64,000 nt of DNA, taken from Loxodes magnus. Taxonomy: Eukaryota; Ciliophora; Karyorelictea; Loxodida; Loxodidae. Under the pieces are notes generated by a model. It was not told the DNA's origin. It saw only the letters and a program-made list of their open reading frames with translations, and did not search any database. The stretch is from the NCBI GenBank assembly GCA_946699065.1, contig CAMPDV010000389.1:124001-188000 (forward strand), given 5' to 3'. Every line of letters begins with the position of its first letter. Within the stretch, counting starts at the first letter, position 1. Shown here one piece after another: positions 49,201 to 61,020 of the stretch. Both the position numbers and the translations under genes were made by a program.

Positions 49201-50619
49201 AGCATAGTATCGAATCTACCAGTCTTTATCATTACTCAATTATTCAAGAAATTAGCATGAGTTCTCTATTAATTCTTTGCTAGCTATAGGGTTCTTTATC
49301 ATTTGCTTAAGGAGATAGCAGGCTCTAAATCTTAAGTCTAGTTCTTCATTCAATACAATAGTTTAGAATTATTCAAAATTAACTTAGGAGTATTACCTTG
49401 CTAGGTCATATGCAAGAATGTCTAGAACTCTTATTCTAAAAATTATTTTCTTTTGGACTTCTTCATTTGTTCATCCTTGTCCTCATACGAAAAAATCCTT
49501 TATAGCAGAGATCGCATTTATGTAATTTGCCTCTACTTCAAATGACAAGACTACTACCCATTTAGTAACTTTTATAAGTTTGCTAAAAGGTTCAAAATAA
49601 TCATTTTATTGGTCTTCTGGAATATTTTCCAGTATCATCAAGCTGTATCTTAAGGCAAAGTCCAGTTCTGGACCTCCTATTATATTTTTTCTTACTAGCT
49701 TTAAACCTTTTTTTACTTTTTCCGTAAGATCTTTCTTTACTTCTTCACTAACAAAATTATTTTTCTCGTTCTTCTAAAGTAACAAATCCAAAAGCTCAGG
49801 TACATTTCTTACAGTTTACTCCTTTAAGAGTTAAGACCAATTTAGACAGTTCTTATGATAGACAATTTCAATAAGTTGGCTAATAAAAACTGCTGGATCG
49901 TGAATATTGACTAACTTATTTATTTGAATCAGTTGCATTCCTTACTACACTTTTGCCATCTACTACTCATGTATACCTTCTTTTAAGAGTTATAAACCTT
50001 CTTGATAACTCTTTTGCACTTAAGCTTCAAGAATTTATTTACTATCTCCAACTTTCTTTTATTTTCCCTACTTCAACTTTAACTTTGCTTATTACCTCTT
50101 TTTAGAGTTACCCCCACCGCCTCCCTTTAGTTTCATACTTTCCTAAACATAAAGCTTTAACTATTAGTTGATAGAATCAGCTTTCCAACTAGAAATTATC
50201 TAAAGATATTCTTATGGAAGATTAGTTTTGCTTAGCTTACACTTTGTATCTTTTAACCTTTTCGAATAGCCAAAGTAAGGCAATTTTTTAGTGAAGTATT
50301 ATCATTTAACTCCTTGATAGCTCTGTAAAGAGATTTCAACCTAACGATCAGAATAGCTGTCCTTCTCTTGACTAGCTTTTCCCTCATAGCCTATGTAATC
50401 AGATTAGTTTCTTAATCTACTTGAGTTCCATTACTAAACTTACTCAAGTAGCTTATGCTCCTCATTAATGCTGCTTTTTATAATTGATTTACTAGGTTAG
50501 ATCTAAAGATCAGTTTACTATACCAAACTACTAGTCTAGCTATATAACTGAGTACCATAACTGTAGCTCAGATCTTAACTAAAGTCTTCACTCTTCTATT
50601 TGTAAATTTCAGTCCTCAT
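46270..50619 (-). CDS. NACHT-pentapeptide-kinase protein, copy 5 (best intact example)
   Basis: I translated almost all of it: 1,449 residues with no interruption. Start: ATG at 50,619 (MRTEIYKQ), aligned with copies 3 and 6. Residues 1-160 are variable and Ser/Gln-rich (THE block TQLYSQTSSLVQQ aligns with copy 3). MKLKGGGG is at 162-169. The helical region reaches about 560 (DWQIRYYAMKQLLELS). NACHT: Walker A GNSCSGKS (from 600), Walker B LLDAYDE (about 666-671), TCR sensor (near 696), FIHPSIRDYFIA (near 904). Pentapeptides 1008-1047. Kinase: GQGGYATVYL (from 1124), HRDMKSPN (from 1249), DLG, GTPQWMAPEIF, GRPD. Gln/Glu-rich tail, then the conserved TGA at 46,270-46,272. Its NACHT most resembles receptor-type STAND NTPases; the activating signal and the kinase substrate are unknown. 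Confidence 0.88.
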
Positions 50620-51870
50620 TTTATTATATTTCTAAGCTTCAAAACTATAAATCACTTGGAAAGCAAAACTAATGTACTTTAACTACTAGCAGCGTACTAC
50701 AAACTAATAAGTATCTTAAAGAGGAGAAGGGAAGACTCTTAGTAGCTATTGATATCAGAGCTGTTACTTAAAAGATAGCATCACCAGCTTAAGACTATTA
50801 AGGAGAAAAAGGGTGGCCCATAAATAGTGACACTATAACCAGATTTGTGATAATCATTTATAAGGGAACTAGTAAGTCATAAGATATTAAGGAGATATGC
50901 AAGCTAAATAAGCTTGATAGTAATATCTTAAGAATAATCCATTTAATAAGCAAGATCTATCTAAGAAACCTAATTAAAAGGCTACAACTAAAACTAGTCT
51001 AAGTCTAGAATCTTTCCTAAAAACGTCAGAGAACTAAATATCAAGCTAATTAAATGGGATAGCACTAAGTGAGGAGGTTATAATACTAATGGGCTAACTC
51101 TTTGCTTTTAAATACAAACCTCAGTCTACCAAAAAGACTAAGGGAGAAGGAAGGATATTAATGTTTATAAAAAGATTGAAGAAAGTTTCACTTGGTAATT
51201 TATAAGTTGAAGGACAACCATATGATGATACCTTCATTTGATTAAGATATATCAATATTTTTTAGGAGGGAGGAAAATATATGATAGGTAGAAAGCAAGA
51301 AGGGTTTATGGAATCTTAAGTAACGACTAAAGATTTATGAGATAAATTAAAGAAATCTAAGAAAATAGTCAAGTCAAACATTAGCAAAGGCTCCTTAGAT
51401 TAATTTGGTCATCTATATTTAAAATTAATCCACCAGAACAGTCTAAGATACTCAAATCTAAGCTACTAATTTTATCCTATAGAGCAAACAAAAAGCACTT
51501 ACATGCTAAAATCTACTAAGCTCTATTAATCTGCTATATACATTTAAGAAGCTCTAAATTTAAGGCTACTTATCATAAAAGCTTTTAGTATCAACAAGCT
51601 ACAAACTTAAAAGCTTGCTAGCACTTGATTTAGATCTAATTTACTATCCACTTTGATCTCTTATTTATATAAGGAAATCTATAGATACAGGTACATACAA
51701 CTGATGTAGTTAGCTGAATAGCTAGAATTAGAAGTTATATGCATCTATTAAATCACCTCCTTCTTATTTTTAATTTGACTTGAAGTAAAAAATTTTGATA
51801 AGTAGCGAGCATAATTAGCCAATTTATAAAAGCAATAATAAAAAGTTAGTTAATGTCTCTACATTCCACT
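50620..51870. other. Spacer between copies 5 and 6
   Basis: Holds the 5' flank of copy 5, which resembles that of copy 3, and the 3' flank of copy 6. AT-rich, with no supported gene. The post-stop motif after copy 6 is diverged (GACATTAACTAAC near 51,850). Confidence 0.4.
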
Positions 51871-54800
51871 TCAACTATTTTTCTATCTATTTTTAGTTAC
51901 CTTCAAATCCAAAGTCTTCTAGTCTTATTATCCTGTCTATATCTTATTTTATTAAGTTTTATCTCATTTTTTAACAGCTTTTGATTTTAACTTCAAAGAT
52001 TGCTAACATGAATCTGTTCCTTGATTACAATGTGGATTAATTCCTAACCGTATGGCTTAAGGACTCCATTTTTTTTTGATAGAATCTATCTATTTTTTGA
52101 AATTTTAAATATCAGGTCTATCGTTTTAATCAAAACTAAAGCATTTCTGTAATAGCTTAACAAGTTCTGGCTCTTGATTAATTTCTATTGAGAATTAAGG
52201 AATTTTTTTCCGGTCGCAAATTTCTTCCATAATATCAAAATCCTTTTCTAAATCTGGAAAAGGTAGTTGTTCATTAAATATTTCTATGGCTATGCAAGCT
52301 AAAGCCCATATGTCACTCTTTTAACTTACTTCTTTTTTGAAAATTTCAGGGGCCATTCATTATGGTGTTCCCTTTGATTCCTTTGCTAACTTATTGCTTT
52401 ATTCTAGTATTAACTCAAGGTCAGAAATTTTGGGAGATGCAAAATCGTCTAACAGTATATTTGGAGATTTCATGTCTCTATGAATAAAGCCTCTGGCATG
52501 AATTGCCTGTAAACCTTCAGCTATCTAGCTCAGCAAGTTAAGCTTTCTAAAGAATCTTTAAGGTGGATCCTTTTTGAATTCTAGGAATAACTGATTAGAT
52601 TAAATTACGTAGAATAGGCTTCCTTTAGGCATATAATCAGTTATTAGACAAAAAGAGTAATCTCCTTTAACTGAAGTATCAATTGATACTCCAACCAGCT
52701 TTAAAACTCTTTAGTTATTTACTTGCAAGAGTGCTTTGCATTCATAGTAGAAAGAATCTATCAAGCTCTAAAGATTTCCCTTTTAGTTCATCATTTTGAG
52801 TGCGTAGTCAGATCCTTCAATTTTAATTAGGTAAACAGTTGCACATCCGCCCTTGCCTAGGATATCCAAGCTACTAAGAAACTAATTGTTTGGAATTATC
52901 TATGCATAATTTCATATCCTTATTTGAGCTGTTACATCCCAACCTGCACCGTTTTCTTATAAAAGTTGCCAAATATCATCTATAGTAAGTTAGTTCATAT
53001 TTTAGCTTTCTTGATAAGAATTGCTAAGTTTATTATTGCTTACTTGCTGCTATTTTGCATATTTTCCAATCCAATGCAAATAATTAGTATTTCCTTAAAT
53101 CGAGGGCATCTATCCAGAATTAATTAAATCTATTTTCGCATTATCAAATTTACAATTTTTTAGCTCTGCTCTACTAAAATTAACTTTGGTCAAATCTGCA
53201 TTACTCAAGTTGCACTCATCAAAAGCTGAATCACTCAAATCAGCCCCAGATATTACTATTCCCTCTAGATTCTATTTAATAAAATTAAAATGCATATGCT
53301 TCAATATCGTTATACAGTTAGCTGCTGCCCTTTATAAGTTCTTATTCAACTTAGTTTCTTTAACAATCTCCAATAAACTCAGCATTATTTCCTTGGTACT
53401 ATTTATCTCCTTTACAAGCTAGATTATTTCCTTTTTGTCTACTATTGAATACTTATTTATATTCAGGTTAATTAAGTTACTTTTATTTTTTTCTACATTA
53501 GATGCTATGTTTATAATATCCAGCGCTATGAAGTAATCTCTTATAGAAGGATGCATAAACTCAACCTACTTTTTTTGATTTTCCATTTTTATCTCAATCA
53601 TGCATCCTATATGGTTTTAGCTCTCAGTCAATTGATTCATTCAATCTTCTTTTTGTTCAGAAGGTCCTTGCCAATTTTTCTAACCGTTTATTAGTTCCCA
53701 TGAGGCATTTTTCTATATTTAATCGAAAAGCTTTTAGTATTAGATTTATTCGTTATGGTCCTTGCCTTAATTCTGTATTTTTTCTGCAGTTCTTTCGTTT
53801 CACTTTCTTTTTAAAGTTTGTAATATTTTAGCTTTTTATATACCTTAGCCAGTTCCTTAGCTTAAGTACTCCAGCATTTTCTGTTCACTCAAGAAAATGA
53901 ACAAAAAGTAAAGGTTATTTATAATTTCCTTTAGGTCAGGAAGGTTTTAAATCTCTTCTATTATTAGCTAAGCATCATTTTTGTTTTCCTTCTCAATGAC
54001 TAGCTATTTATATTATTCTATTTGACTTTCATCGAAAGGCTTAATGTACAACTGCTCTAGTTCTTATACCTACGCTATTTGCTATTTATAAGGACAAAAG
54101 TATTCTATATAGCTTTTAGTTTAAAAGGCGAAGCTGGTGTTACAAGTGATTATATACTTAATACTAGGATATTTAAGGCTTATTTGATTAATGCCTATTA
54201 TATCTATATGCTATCCTAGCTCATCATATGCATCTAATAAGACAACTATCTTTCTAAACCTTAAATTTTCGTTATTCTCTATTTTGTACTTCTTTAACGC
54301 AGCTTCTATTAGCTTTTTTTCTCATTTTTTAATGGTAGGAAGGTATACGTATATAGGTAAATACTCATGCTATTGCTCCAGATAGCTCAATGCTAGTTAC
54401 TTCAAGAATAGCGATTTTCCTGAGCATGCGTTTCCTAGAAGTAGTAATCCTGATTTCTGTTCATTATCAAGAAACTTCTAAACTTCTTGTTCTAGATCTA
54501 AATAGTCATTTGAATTAGGATTAGGAGCACACTACAAGCTTACATAATACTGCATCTTATCCTAAATATCCTCTCTTAAATCCTATATAGTGTCTTTATA
54601 AGAACTGCTAGCTATTCCTTTAAGCTCTAATCAATTCTAATCCATGGTTTATGTATACTAAGTGACATGTTCTGGATAAACCAACAGCTCTATGATAATC
54701 AAATGCTCTCTAGCATTTTAGTCCAAAATCTCCCTTTTTTATTTAAATACCTACTCTTTGTAATTACTAGCTACTTAGTTATTTTCAAGGCTTAGTTCTA

Positions 54801-56094
54801 ATAATTATTTCATAGCATAGTATCGAATCTACCAGTCTTAATCATTACTCAATTATTCAAGAAATTAGCATGAGTTCTCTATTAATTCTTTGCTAGCTAT
54901 AGGGTTCTTTATCATTTGCTTAAGGAGATAGCAGGCTCTAAATCTTAAGTCTAGTTCTTCATTCAATACAATAGTTTAGAATTATTCAAAATTAACTTAG
55001 GAGTATTACCTTGCTAGGTCATATGCAAGAATGTCTAGAACTCTTATTCTAAAAATTATTTTCTTTTGGACTTCTTCATTTGTTCATCCTTGTCCTCATA
55101 CGAAAAAATCATTTATAGCAGAGATCGCATTTATGTCAGTTGCCTCTACTTCAAACGACAAGTCTAATACCCATAAAGCCATTTTTATAATCTTGTAGAA
55201 TACTCCATAGTTTTCACTTTGTTTGTCTTCTGGAATATTTTCCAGTATCCACAAACTGTGTCTCAAGGTGAATTCTAGTTCTGGACCTCCTATTATTTTT
55301 TGATTAACATATTCATATCCTTCTTTTATTTTATCCATGAGGTCTTTCTTTATTTCACTTATAGAATTATTTTCCTCGTTCTACTAAAGTAACAAATCCA
55401 AAAGCTCAGGTACATTTCTTACAGTTTACTCCTTTAAGAGTTAAGACCAATTTAGACAGTTCTTATGATAGACAATTTCAATAAGTTGGCTAATAAAAAC
55501 TGCTGGATCGCTGATATTGGTTAGCTTATTTTATTGGATCAACTCTATTCCTTGTTATACTTTTGCCATCTACTAATTATTTATGCCATCTTGCAAGAGT
55601 TATATCTCTTATGGTTCAATCTTTTTAACTTTTGGCTATGTTAATATGGCTTCTACTTGAGGTTCCTATAAGGTTTCCTGTTTTTACTCTTCTTGATTGC
55701 TTTACTTTTTTTGATCTTTTTACTCTTCTTGATCTTTTTACTCTTCTAGTTTATATTTTCCTGAACTTGATTCTTTATTCTTCGTGCAACAAGAACCTCC
55801 TCCCTTCAGTTTCATGGTATACTTAACTTAAAGCTTCTAGTTTTAATTGATCAGCTCAGTTCTTTATGCTATATGATAAGACTCCTTTGAGACATTACTA
55901 GAAGATCAGCATGAAACTTGTGGTAGTGTATTTTGATAGTCTTTTCTAAAGCTCTTTAGAGGTAACTAACTAATCTGGACTTGAAAATAGTTCTACTAAA
56001 TAGAGTAATTAGTCTAGCTATAAAACTGGGTAGTATGAAGGTTTTTCAGAACTTAGCTAGCTTAACAGTATGAATTTTAAGCTTCTTGTAGCAT
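51871..56094 (-). CDS. NACHT-pentapeptide-kinase protein, copy 6
   Basis: A 1,407-residue open frame from ATG 56,094 (MLQEAQNS) to the conserved TGA. N-terminus: TQFYSQTNYSIQQNY, aligned with copy 3; MKLKGGGSCC at 94-103; then a distinctive run of Glu/Gln/Asp/Lys repeats (EEQKDQEEQKDQ) not found in other copies. Walker A is GNACSGKS, Walker B LLDAYDE, sensor TCN rather than TCR, then FMHPSIRDYF and pentapeptides (GADLSDSAFDECNLSNADL). The kinase has GKGGCATVYL, HRDMKSPN and WMAPEIF, but the magnesium-loop DLG is DLE. Loss of that Gly may weaken catalysis. Trp in SDIWALACI is TGG. It is the most diverged intact copy. Confidence 0.85.
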
Positions 56095-57280
56095 TTTATT
56101 TTAACTGCCTTTTAAGGTTTCTAAATAAACTGGAAATAGAATTAAACAGCTTGAATAAGTTAGATATAAGCCATAGTTATTTTCCTTTAATTCTACCATC
56201 AAATCTTCTATCTCCATTCAGCGCTTAATTAACCTTCATTATCCTTGGTATTCTACCAAGAGTACCTGCCAACTTTCTTTTTCTCTCTGGCTATGTCAGT
56301 CTTACATGATAAATGGTTGGGCGTACTTTAAGTCAGCAGTATCTAGTTATATGTCTATACTAAGATATTGATAACTCTCAGGTTGCACTTTCCTGCTTTT
56401 CATTCAATGGACTGAACTAAAAAAAACTCCAGAAGGTAATGAATCTGGAGCAAGGCTAAGCACGTTTAATGATATAGGAACTAACTGGCTATGGGTAAAT
56501 AAGCAAGCTTATTATAGATTTTGACTCTAGCAGGGAGTAAAAATGAGAGGTAGGATATGAGGGAATTGAGCTTAGTAAGTCGCTGGTATATTGAAAGGAG
56601 GATTAAATACAGTAATGAGTCACAAGTTGATCGTAGGTAAGCAATTGCTAGTCTTTTATAACTAAGCTTAGGTAAAATATCTTTCCTTACTCATTAGATA
56701 AGTAATAACTTAATTAGACAACCAAATCAAACTAGATTCAAGACTTAAGGATAGGCAAGACAGTTCTATAAAAATACTACTTAGACAGATCTAATTTTAA
56801 TAAGAAGGGTAAGAAGCAAGAAGGTTAATAAAGCTAGGATCTCATTTAGTAGCTTACTTCATAAGGAGAAACTAATAAGGAATCTTTCCATCAGAAAGCT
56901 TGAAGCATAAAACTGAATGAGTAAGCAAAATTTGAGGTATAGATTACCCTTAACTAATCTACCTAAAGTTCATAATAATAGTATAGCAGTTTATCAAAGA
57001 GAAGTAAATATGATCTATAGATAAATGAACTCAAACAACTTAGTTGCAATAATACTAATCAAATTAAGCTAGTTTAAGCCATCAGATTGATAAAGTATTT
57101 TAGTACATAAAAAGCCAAAAAAGTTCTTTTCAGGTTAGAATTCTTGCTACTTTAGAAATCAAAATAGATACCAGTAAGTAATATTCAAATCGAATAGCAG
57201 TATCAGTCAGAACTTCAGCTACAAATCTCAAATTTACTACCCAATAAATTCAAGACTCAATGAAATGTAGAAGTACTAAG
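56095..57280 (-). other. Upstream block of copy 6
   Basis: Diverged relative of the 5' flanks of copies 1, 2 and 4, for example GCCATCAGATTGATAAAG near 57,080 against GCCATCAGTTTGATATAA near 43,610. Probably the promoter region of copy 6, though no element can be defined. Confidence 0.4.
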
Positions 57281-58424
57281 AACAATCATTTTCAAAAGAT
57301 ATTGAGACAAAGAGTCAAACATAAGATTCTAAATAACCTGGAATATTTAGATCGCTTAATTAACTAAGAAAGCTATAAATCCTATCAAAGACTAGTCAAT
57401 TAATACACTATAGAATGGATAAAATTATGTGCCTATAGCTTAATATTTCAGATATACAATCCAATTTAGAAAGAAAGTGAGGGGTTTCCAATCGTAATAA
57501 AGGCTTATGATTGACTAAGCTTATCTAGGTTAAGGAGTATAATTTGATTTCATGAGATATGGAAATTGAAAAAACCAAGACATGATAGGAAAAATTTTAA
57601 CCTTAGTTTGATTAAGAAATCTTGATTGAAAAAGTGAGTAATTAAAGAGAAGGCGACTTATACTCAAAGCAATTTAGAAAAATACTATATATAGAGATCA
57701 ATCTTTATAGGAGACAGTTCAGACAAAATACAAGCACTATTAAGCATCAAAATAGGCTTTGATAACTGTATGAAGGTAGTCGAAGCTTTTAATCTTTATT
57801 TAAGAAACATTTCTTTGCAGCAATTAAACAGTTTAACAGTCTACATAATTTGAATCTGGTAGCAGTAATAAGAACATATTATTATCTGTCTATTTTAAGA
57901 CGTTAAGTTAGTAATCAATTACAACGGGAACCGTATAAAAAGGCAAAATCAGCCTAAACATCTGCAGGTGTATGTGATCTCATTAGTACTTCTATTGATG
58001 AGTCTTTTACCTATAAAGCTATATTCTGTTATCTAAGTTTACTTTTATAGCTGTAAGCTTAGCCTGCTTACTAAGCTAGAAGTAAGCAACTTCCCTCAAT
58101 ATTTTCTTCTTTGGAGTTGCTCTATTTGATGGTTATCCATCTGTTATTTCAGTCGCTAAGCTAATTACCCTTTGTTAAGCTCTGCTTTTCTTCATTCTTA
58201 CTCCGAATTTAATCTCCTAAGCATTCTCCCTCAGAATCTAGCGCTGATACTTAAATTGCCAAGCTGCAGAACTTTCTTTATATAGCATCATTTTAAGATG
58301 TAACTACCTTGCCAGAGTTAGAGGAACTAGATAGAAAGCATTTGATAGAACATACCTAGAGCTACTTCTGGAAGAATGCTTGGAGATTTATTTTGATCTG
58401 TCCTTTTCTCTTAACTTAGAGAGA
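57281..58424. other. Unassigned sequence right of the cluster
   Basis: Base composition becomes less AT-rich here. No kinase-cluster repeats are recognised beyond about 57,260. No supported gene. Confidence 0.35.
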
Positions 58425-60200
58425 GTAAGTGTTGGATTCAAGAGCTTGAGGAACTGTTGGAGATATTGAAGAGGAGTAAAGGAAAATCTAGTAAGTTGGA
58501 TTAGTTCCGCAGTAGGAAGAAATCCAAAAAAGAATCATAGAGACAGAAGAGACCTTCATAAGCAAGAAGAATGATAGCCATCAAAGTGAGAAAACGGTAA
58601 AGGGTTCAGTCAAGATATGAAAAGAACAATCTGAACTAGAAGAAAACTCAGGGAAAGCAATCATTATATTGACTTCGAGTCTTAATAATATCAAAGGACA
58701 CAAAGGCTTAAAATTAGTCTAGCTAAAAAACGGAAAAGAGAACTTAATTAAAATCTTATAATTAATCAGCGAAATAGAAGTAAAGGAAGATACTCAAATA
58801 AATCTGGTCTTAATTAGATGAATAAGGCAATTATGAGTATGCTATTTAAAGTCCTGGTATGTCTTTTAAAATAAACTCTAACTATGCGAATGCATAACGT
58901 GGAAAAGAAAATGCGCTTTAAAGCTCTAGGTGGTTAAGAGTAAGCGAAAGAATGTTTCTTATGGTTATTTAAAAAGATCAGAAAAGTTTAGCTGCCTTTT
59001 TAATAGTGGAAGCAGTTTATAGAGTGTAGACAGAGATGGTGCTAAGCGTTTGGAAGTCTTAAAGTATTTAACTAGATGAAAATTACGAATCGTTAAATAG
59101 TGGATCTAAGGATAGTTAGTCGAAAAAATGTAGTTAGATCTAAAAGAGCTAAGGGTTGGCTCAATGAGTATGTTCCTGAGCTAAAAGATCTTTTGAGATA
59201 CATCATAATAGAAATGTAGACGAAGAATGATTTTACTCAGCTCTAAACTCATAAGAGCAAGAAACTTAATAATTTAATTATGAAACAATCAGCAGATATC
59301 ATATTAGTACTATCCTGTAAAGGCAAGAAGTAAATGAAATGAAATCTGGCAATAAAAGTAGTAAGATATATAACCAGCTAAGCTAATAGGATCATAGAAA
59401 CTAAATAAATGCAGCACACTTTAATAGAAGTGGGGAAAAAACAAGCTATCATGCTTACTGAATACTTTTAATAAATCTAAAATTAGGGATTGAAGCTAAA
59501 TCTTCCCTACTTTTATGCAATAGCCAGCATTTTTATTATCTAAGAAGTCGATAAATGAGACAAATATAAAACAAATCGGAGATAAAGCTTCATATAGATA
59601 AGAGACTAATAAGGTATCTAGACTCATATAAGGTAGTAGTTTATTTTCCAGATAGTATATGCCTTTACTTCTTTTCTGCCATCTGACTATCTTCAGGTAG
59701 ATAGTCCTTCTCTCAGAGATTACCATTACTTATCTGCAAGATAGTACATAAATGCTTTGTAAAGTTGCTAGTCCTTGCTAGGCTTTTGTATTATCATGCC
59801 TTTAACTTCATTTTCAGCTTCTGAAAGGTTGACAAGAAGAGTCCTAAACGAAGCTTCGTTAGATATAATATCTTAATGTGATTCAAGGCTAGTAATGACT
59901 TAATGGGGTACGAGACTACGTTAGGAAAGCTAGAAGTGCATTATACGTCTAGCTAAGTATGGGATGGAATGAGATGTCCAAATCCTAAACGAAGAGCTAG
60001 TTATAGATAACGATTAAGGGACAAGCATAGCTAATATTGGAGATAGATAAGGTATATTAGTCGTGTGGTTGAAAGAGGATTGGTAGTTTATCTGTTAGCT
60101 TTTAGTAATAAGACTATTCAAACTAAGGCTAAGTCGTTTTCTATGAGACTTATACAAGAAAAATCAAAGTACTAAGTTTGAAATGGGAACTTAAAAGCAG
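58425..60200 (+). CDS. Possible helical-repeat protein gene or remnant
   Basis: A + strand frame with the reassigned code stays protein-like for about 590 codons, with mixed charged and hydrophobic segments: KGWLNEYVPELKDLLRYI, LAIKVVRYITSQANRIIE, SERLTRRVLNEASLDII, RLAKYGMEWDVQILNEEL. These suggest helical repeats. The limits are approximate, and a frame change near 60,200 is possible because neighbouring sequence (RLIQEKSKYQVWNGNLKAAL) reads in another frame. The antisense strand also reads as Phe/Leu-rich sequence, which I take to be the shadow. No paralogue in the window. Confidence 0.3.
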
Positions 60201-60239
60201 CACTACTTGCAGAGGTAGGCTATAATACATAAGCATAGG

Positions 60240-61020
60240 GTATTATTCTAAGCTTTCGGTAGAGATCATAAAAAAGTTTGAAGAGATCGCAGTAGAGTTA
60301 ATCAGAAATCAGCAAATATTTGATTCTAACTTTAAAACTTTCTGAGCCATATATGAGATAGACCAGGGATAAGATAATATCTAAAGACTGATAGTCAGTA
60401 GCTTATCAACTAATCTTTCCTTCTCTTATAATAATGAAAGAGGATTGCTAAGAATCTCACAAAAGCTTCGCTCAATTTTGCTTAAGACTCTAAGGAGGAA
60501 AAAGCAAACTAGATTAAACTAAAATCTTCAAAATCCCTCAGTTACTCCCTCATAATTCCAAAGAGATACAAAGAAACAATCTTTACCTTATATCTTCTAC
60601 ACCATTTTAGCGATACCTTCATATAGGTTTTTGAAGACTAAGCTAAAACCAATAAATGGTGCTTAACATTCTTTGGTTAGAATCTTGAAAAACTAGACTA
60701 TCGCTAAAATCCAGCTATCTGCACACCTGCTTTTGTCTATCTTATCAGCTAGTCCTGATAAAGCATTCGTTTTTATTCATTCTTCGTTGTTAATTAAACC
60801 AAGAGTTACGTAAATGAACCTTAAAAGGTATCTTGCTCAAGTTTTAGAGGTCTAATAAAAATCGCATTTCAAGGTGGATTAAAATGGATTACATCGTTTC
60901 AGTTATAAGCTGAGCGTTTTAAAAATGCCCCAAGGCCCAGGTAGTAAGAAGTAGCAAATCCAGTATCTAATACCTACTAGAGTCCGTTCTTGAACTGAGC
61001 GAGAGTAGCTTTCTTCATTT
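60240..61020 (+). CDS. Possible hypothetical protein (fragment)
   Basis: A + frame gives IIKKFEEIAVELIRNQQ, NNERGLLRISQKLRSILLK and LPYIFYTILAIPSYRFLK. The - strand over the same bases gives an alternative (LLPGPWGIFKTL, KIDKSRCADSWILAIV) that continues toward 62,243, so even the strand is uncertain. Listed to mark probable coding DNA only. Confidence 0.2.
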
